Below, in pieces: positions 6,013 to 7,062 of a stretch of 7,062 bases of DNA. Below the pieces are notes generated by a model. It did not search any database and had not been told where the DNA came from. It was given only the letters and a program-made list of their open reading frames with translations. How positions within the stretch are numbered: position 1 is the first letter of the stretch; every line of letters starts with the position of its first letter. This stretch comes from an uncultured Eubacteriales bacterium (lineage in GTDB: Bacteria; Bacillota; Clostridia; Oscillospirales; Oscillospiraceae). A program made the position numbers and the translations under genes. The stretch is from NCBI GenBank assembly GCA_902475515.1, contig CABSAB010000067.1, positions 1 through 7,062 of the forward strand, read 5' to 3'.

Positions 6013-7062
6013 ATGGCAGATCAGAAGCAGACCAACAGAGAACGATTGCGGGAAATCACAGAGGGCATTGAGCAGGGCATCAAAGACCTGTTTCAGAGCG
6101 ACAAATATATGCAGTACCTCCGCGTCATGTCCCGATTCCATCATTACTCCGTCAACAACGTAATGCTCATTCATATGCAAAAACCGGACGCCACTCAAGT
6201 GGCCGGTTTCAACAAGTGGCGCGATCAGTTTGGTCGCCATGTGAAACGCGGTGAAAAGGGTATCAAGATTATTGCGCCCACACCCTATAAGAAAAAGGTG
6301 GAGGAAATCAAGCGCGATCCTGATACAAAGGCTCCGATTCTGGACAAGGACGGCAAGGCCATTGTGGAGGAAAAAGAAGTCCAGATACCCATGTTCAAGG
6401 TGGTGTCCGTATTCGATGTATCACAGACGGAGGGCAGGCCGTTGCCCCAGCTTGCCAGCGACCTGACCGGAAATGTGCAGCACTATGAAATTTTCATGGA
6501 GGCTCTGCGTCGTTCCTCCCCGGTTCCGATGGAATTGGAGCCGATGGCTGCCAATATGGACGGCTACTTTGATACGGAAAACCAACGCATTGCAATCCGC
6601 ACAGACATGAGCGAGGTTCAGACAATCTCAGCTGCAATCCATGAAATCACCCACGCGAAGCTCCACAACCCGGAGAAAACAGAAGCCATTCCATCATGGA
6701 AAGTAGTTATGGTGAGTGACGGCGGCACCCGGCATGATTACAGCATGGGCTTTGAGACGGAAGCTGCTGCGGAGGCTTTTGCGGCTGACGCCGGTTGGCG
6801 GTATGTGGACGAAAACCGGTTTGAATGGCGGCTTGAAGTTGAGGAAGATACCTCTGCGGTACAGGACGCAATCAAAAGCCGGAATACCGAGGAAGTGGAG
6901 GCCGAAAGCGTCTCCTATGCCGTCTGCCAGTATTACGGCATCCAGACCGGCGAGAACAGCTTCGGCTATATTGCCTCCTGGAGCAAGGGCAAGGAGCTGC
7001 CGGAACTCCGAGCCAGTCTGGAAACCCTCCGCGAAATGGCGGTCAATGTCCGTAATCAGGCC
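6013..7062 (+). CDS. ArdC-like ssDNA-binding / metallopeptidase protein (LtrC-like), 3' truncated by window
   Basis: The frame starts at ATG 6013 and is open for 350 codons to the end of the window. Residues about 8-130 match the ArdC-type N-terminal ssDNA-binding domain, with FHHYSVNNVMLIHMQKPDAT (42-61), VAGFNKW (63-69), and FGRHVKRGEKGIKIIAP (73-89). A zinc-metallopeptidase motif HEITH follows at 210-214, where H210 and H214 are the expected zinc ligands and E211 the catalytic base. The acidic segment FETEAAAEAFA (247-257) is a plausible third-ligand helix. ArdC of IncW plasmid pSa is an antirestriction protein that binds ssDNA and can protect incoming DNA. ICE relatives such as LtrC-like proteins are often much longer, with extra C-terminal domains, so substantial sequence is probably missing here. 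It is presumably cytoplasmic and acts early in the recipient; that role is inferred. Confidence 0.85.
   Translation, partial: MADQKQTNRERLREITEGIEQGIKDLFQSDKYMQYLRVMSRFHHYSVNNVMLIHMQKPDATQVAGFNKWRDQFGRHVKRGEKGIKIIAPTPYKKKVEEIKRDPDTKAPILDKDGKAIVEEKEVQIPMFKVVSVFDVSQTEGRPLPQLASDLTGNVQHYEIFMEALRRSSPVPMELEPMAANMDGYFDTENQRIAIRTDMSEVQTISAAIHEITHAKLHNPEKTEAIPSWKVVMVSDGGTRHDYSMGFETEAAAEAFAADAGWRYVDENRFEWRLEVEEDTSAVQDAIKSRNTEEVEAESVSYAVCQYYGIQTGENSFGYIASWSKGKELPELRASLETLREMAVNVRNQA
6181..6209. repeat. Bulged inverted repeat inside the ArdC-like gene
   Basis: AAACCGG (6181-6187) pairs with CCGGTTT (6203-6209), and CCACT (6191-6195) pairs with AGTGG (6198-6202). This gives 12 perfect pairs with a 3-base bulge (ACG) on one arm and a 2-base apex (CA). 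It lies within codons 57-66, which encode a conserved ArdC segment, so it may be a by-product of coding constraint. Confidence 0.6.

Noticed and set aside
1..7062. CRISPR array, defence island, oriT or attachment site
   Set aside because: No regularly spaced repeats, no nickase-type site next to a relaxase, and no direct-repeat element ends were visible.

Overview
This window reads as part of the conjugation and DNA-processing module of an integrative and conjugative element (ICE) of the Tn1549 / C. difficile CTn type. The likely host is a gut Clostridia member (Oscillospiraceae or Lachnospiraceae). The reasons are the gene order (VirB4 ATPase, NlpC/P60 wall hydrolase of the CD1108 type, DUF4315, DUF4366 or CD1107 type, topoisomerase III, then an ArdC/LtrC-like protein), the strong AGGAGG ribosome binding sites, and a G+C content judged by eye to be in the mid 50s percent. 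All recognised genes lie on the + strand. No integrase, relaxase, oriT, element end, cargo gene, tRNA, rRNA or CRISPR is visible, so the window is interior to the element.

Layout. Positions 1-279 hold the C-terminal end of the VirB4-like ATPase. Position 284 starts a 112-aa protein of unknown function. It overlaps the start (about 606) of a 573-aa membrane-anchored NlpC/P60 peptidase with a long basic cytoplasmic N-terminus. A small coiled-coil DUF4315 protein (2343-2591) overlaps the gene for a secreted or membrane DUF4366 protein (2578-3327). That gene overlaps a 65-aa cysteine-rich protein (3324-3521) by ATGA, which overlaps DNA topoisomerase III (3518-5620) by another ATGA. A 95-aa unknown protein (5627-5914) closes this tightly packed operon, and a strong rho-independent terminator follows at 5920-5964. 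After a 48-base spacer, an ArdC-like ssDNA-binding/metallopeptidase gene starts at 6013 and runs off the window end.

How the parts fit, by inference from family knowledge. VirB4 powers assembly of the mating channel, and the NlpC/P60 enzyme would open peptidoglycan locally for it. The DUF4315/DUF4366 pair probably contributes a cytoplasmic and a cell-surface component of the same apparatus. Topoisomerase III would resolve topology of the transferred or replicating DNA. The ArdC-like protein would protect or process single-stranded incoming DNA in the recipient. The overlaps suggest one mRNA with translational coupling from VirB4 to the 95-aa gene.

Nothing here is convincingly a wholly new system. 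The least explained parts are the 112-aa, 65-aa and 95-aa small proteins, the six-cysteine cluster of the DUF4366 protein, the terminator/second-hairpin gap, and a bulged inverted repeat inside the ArdC-like gene.
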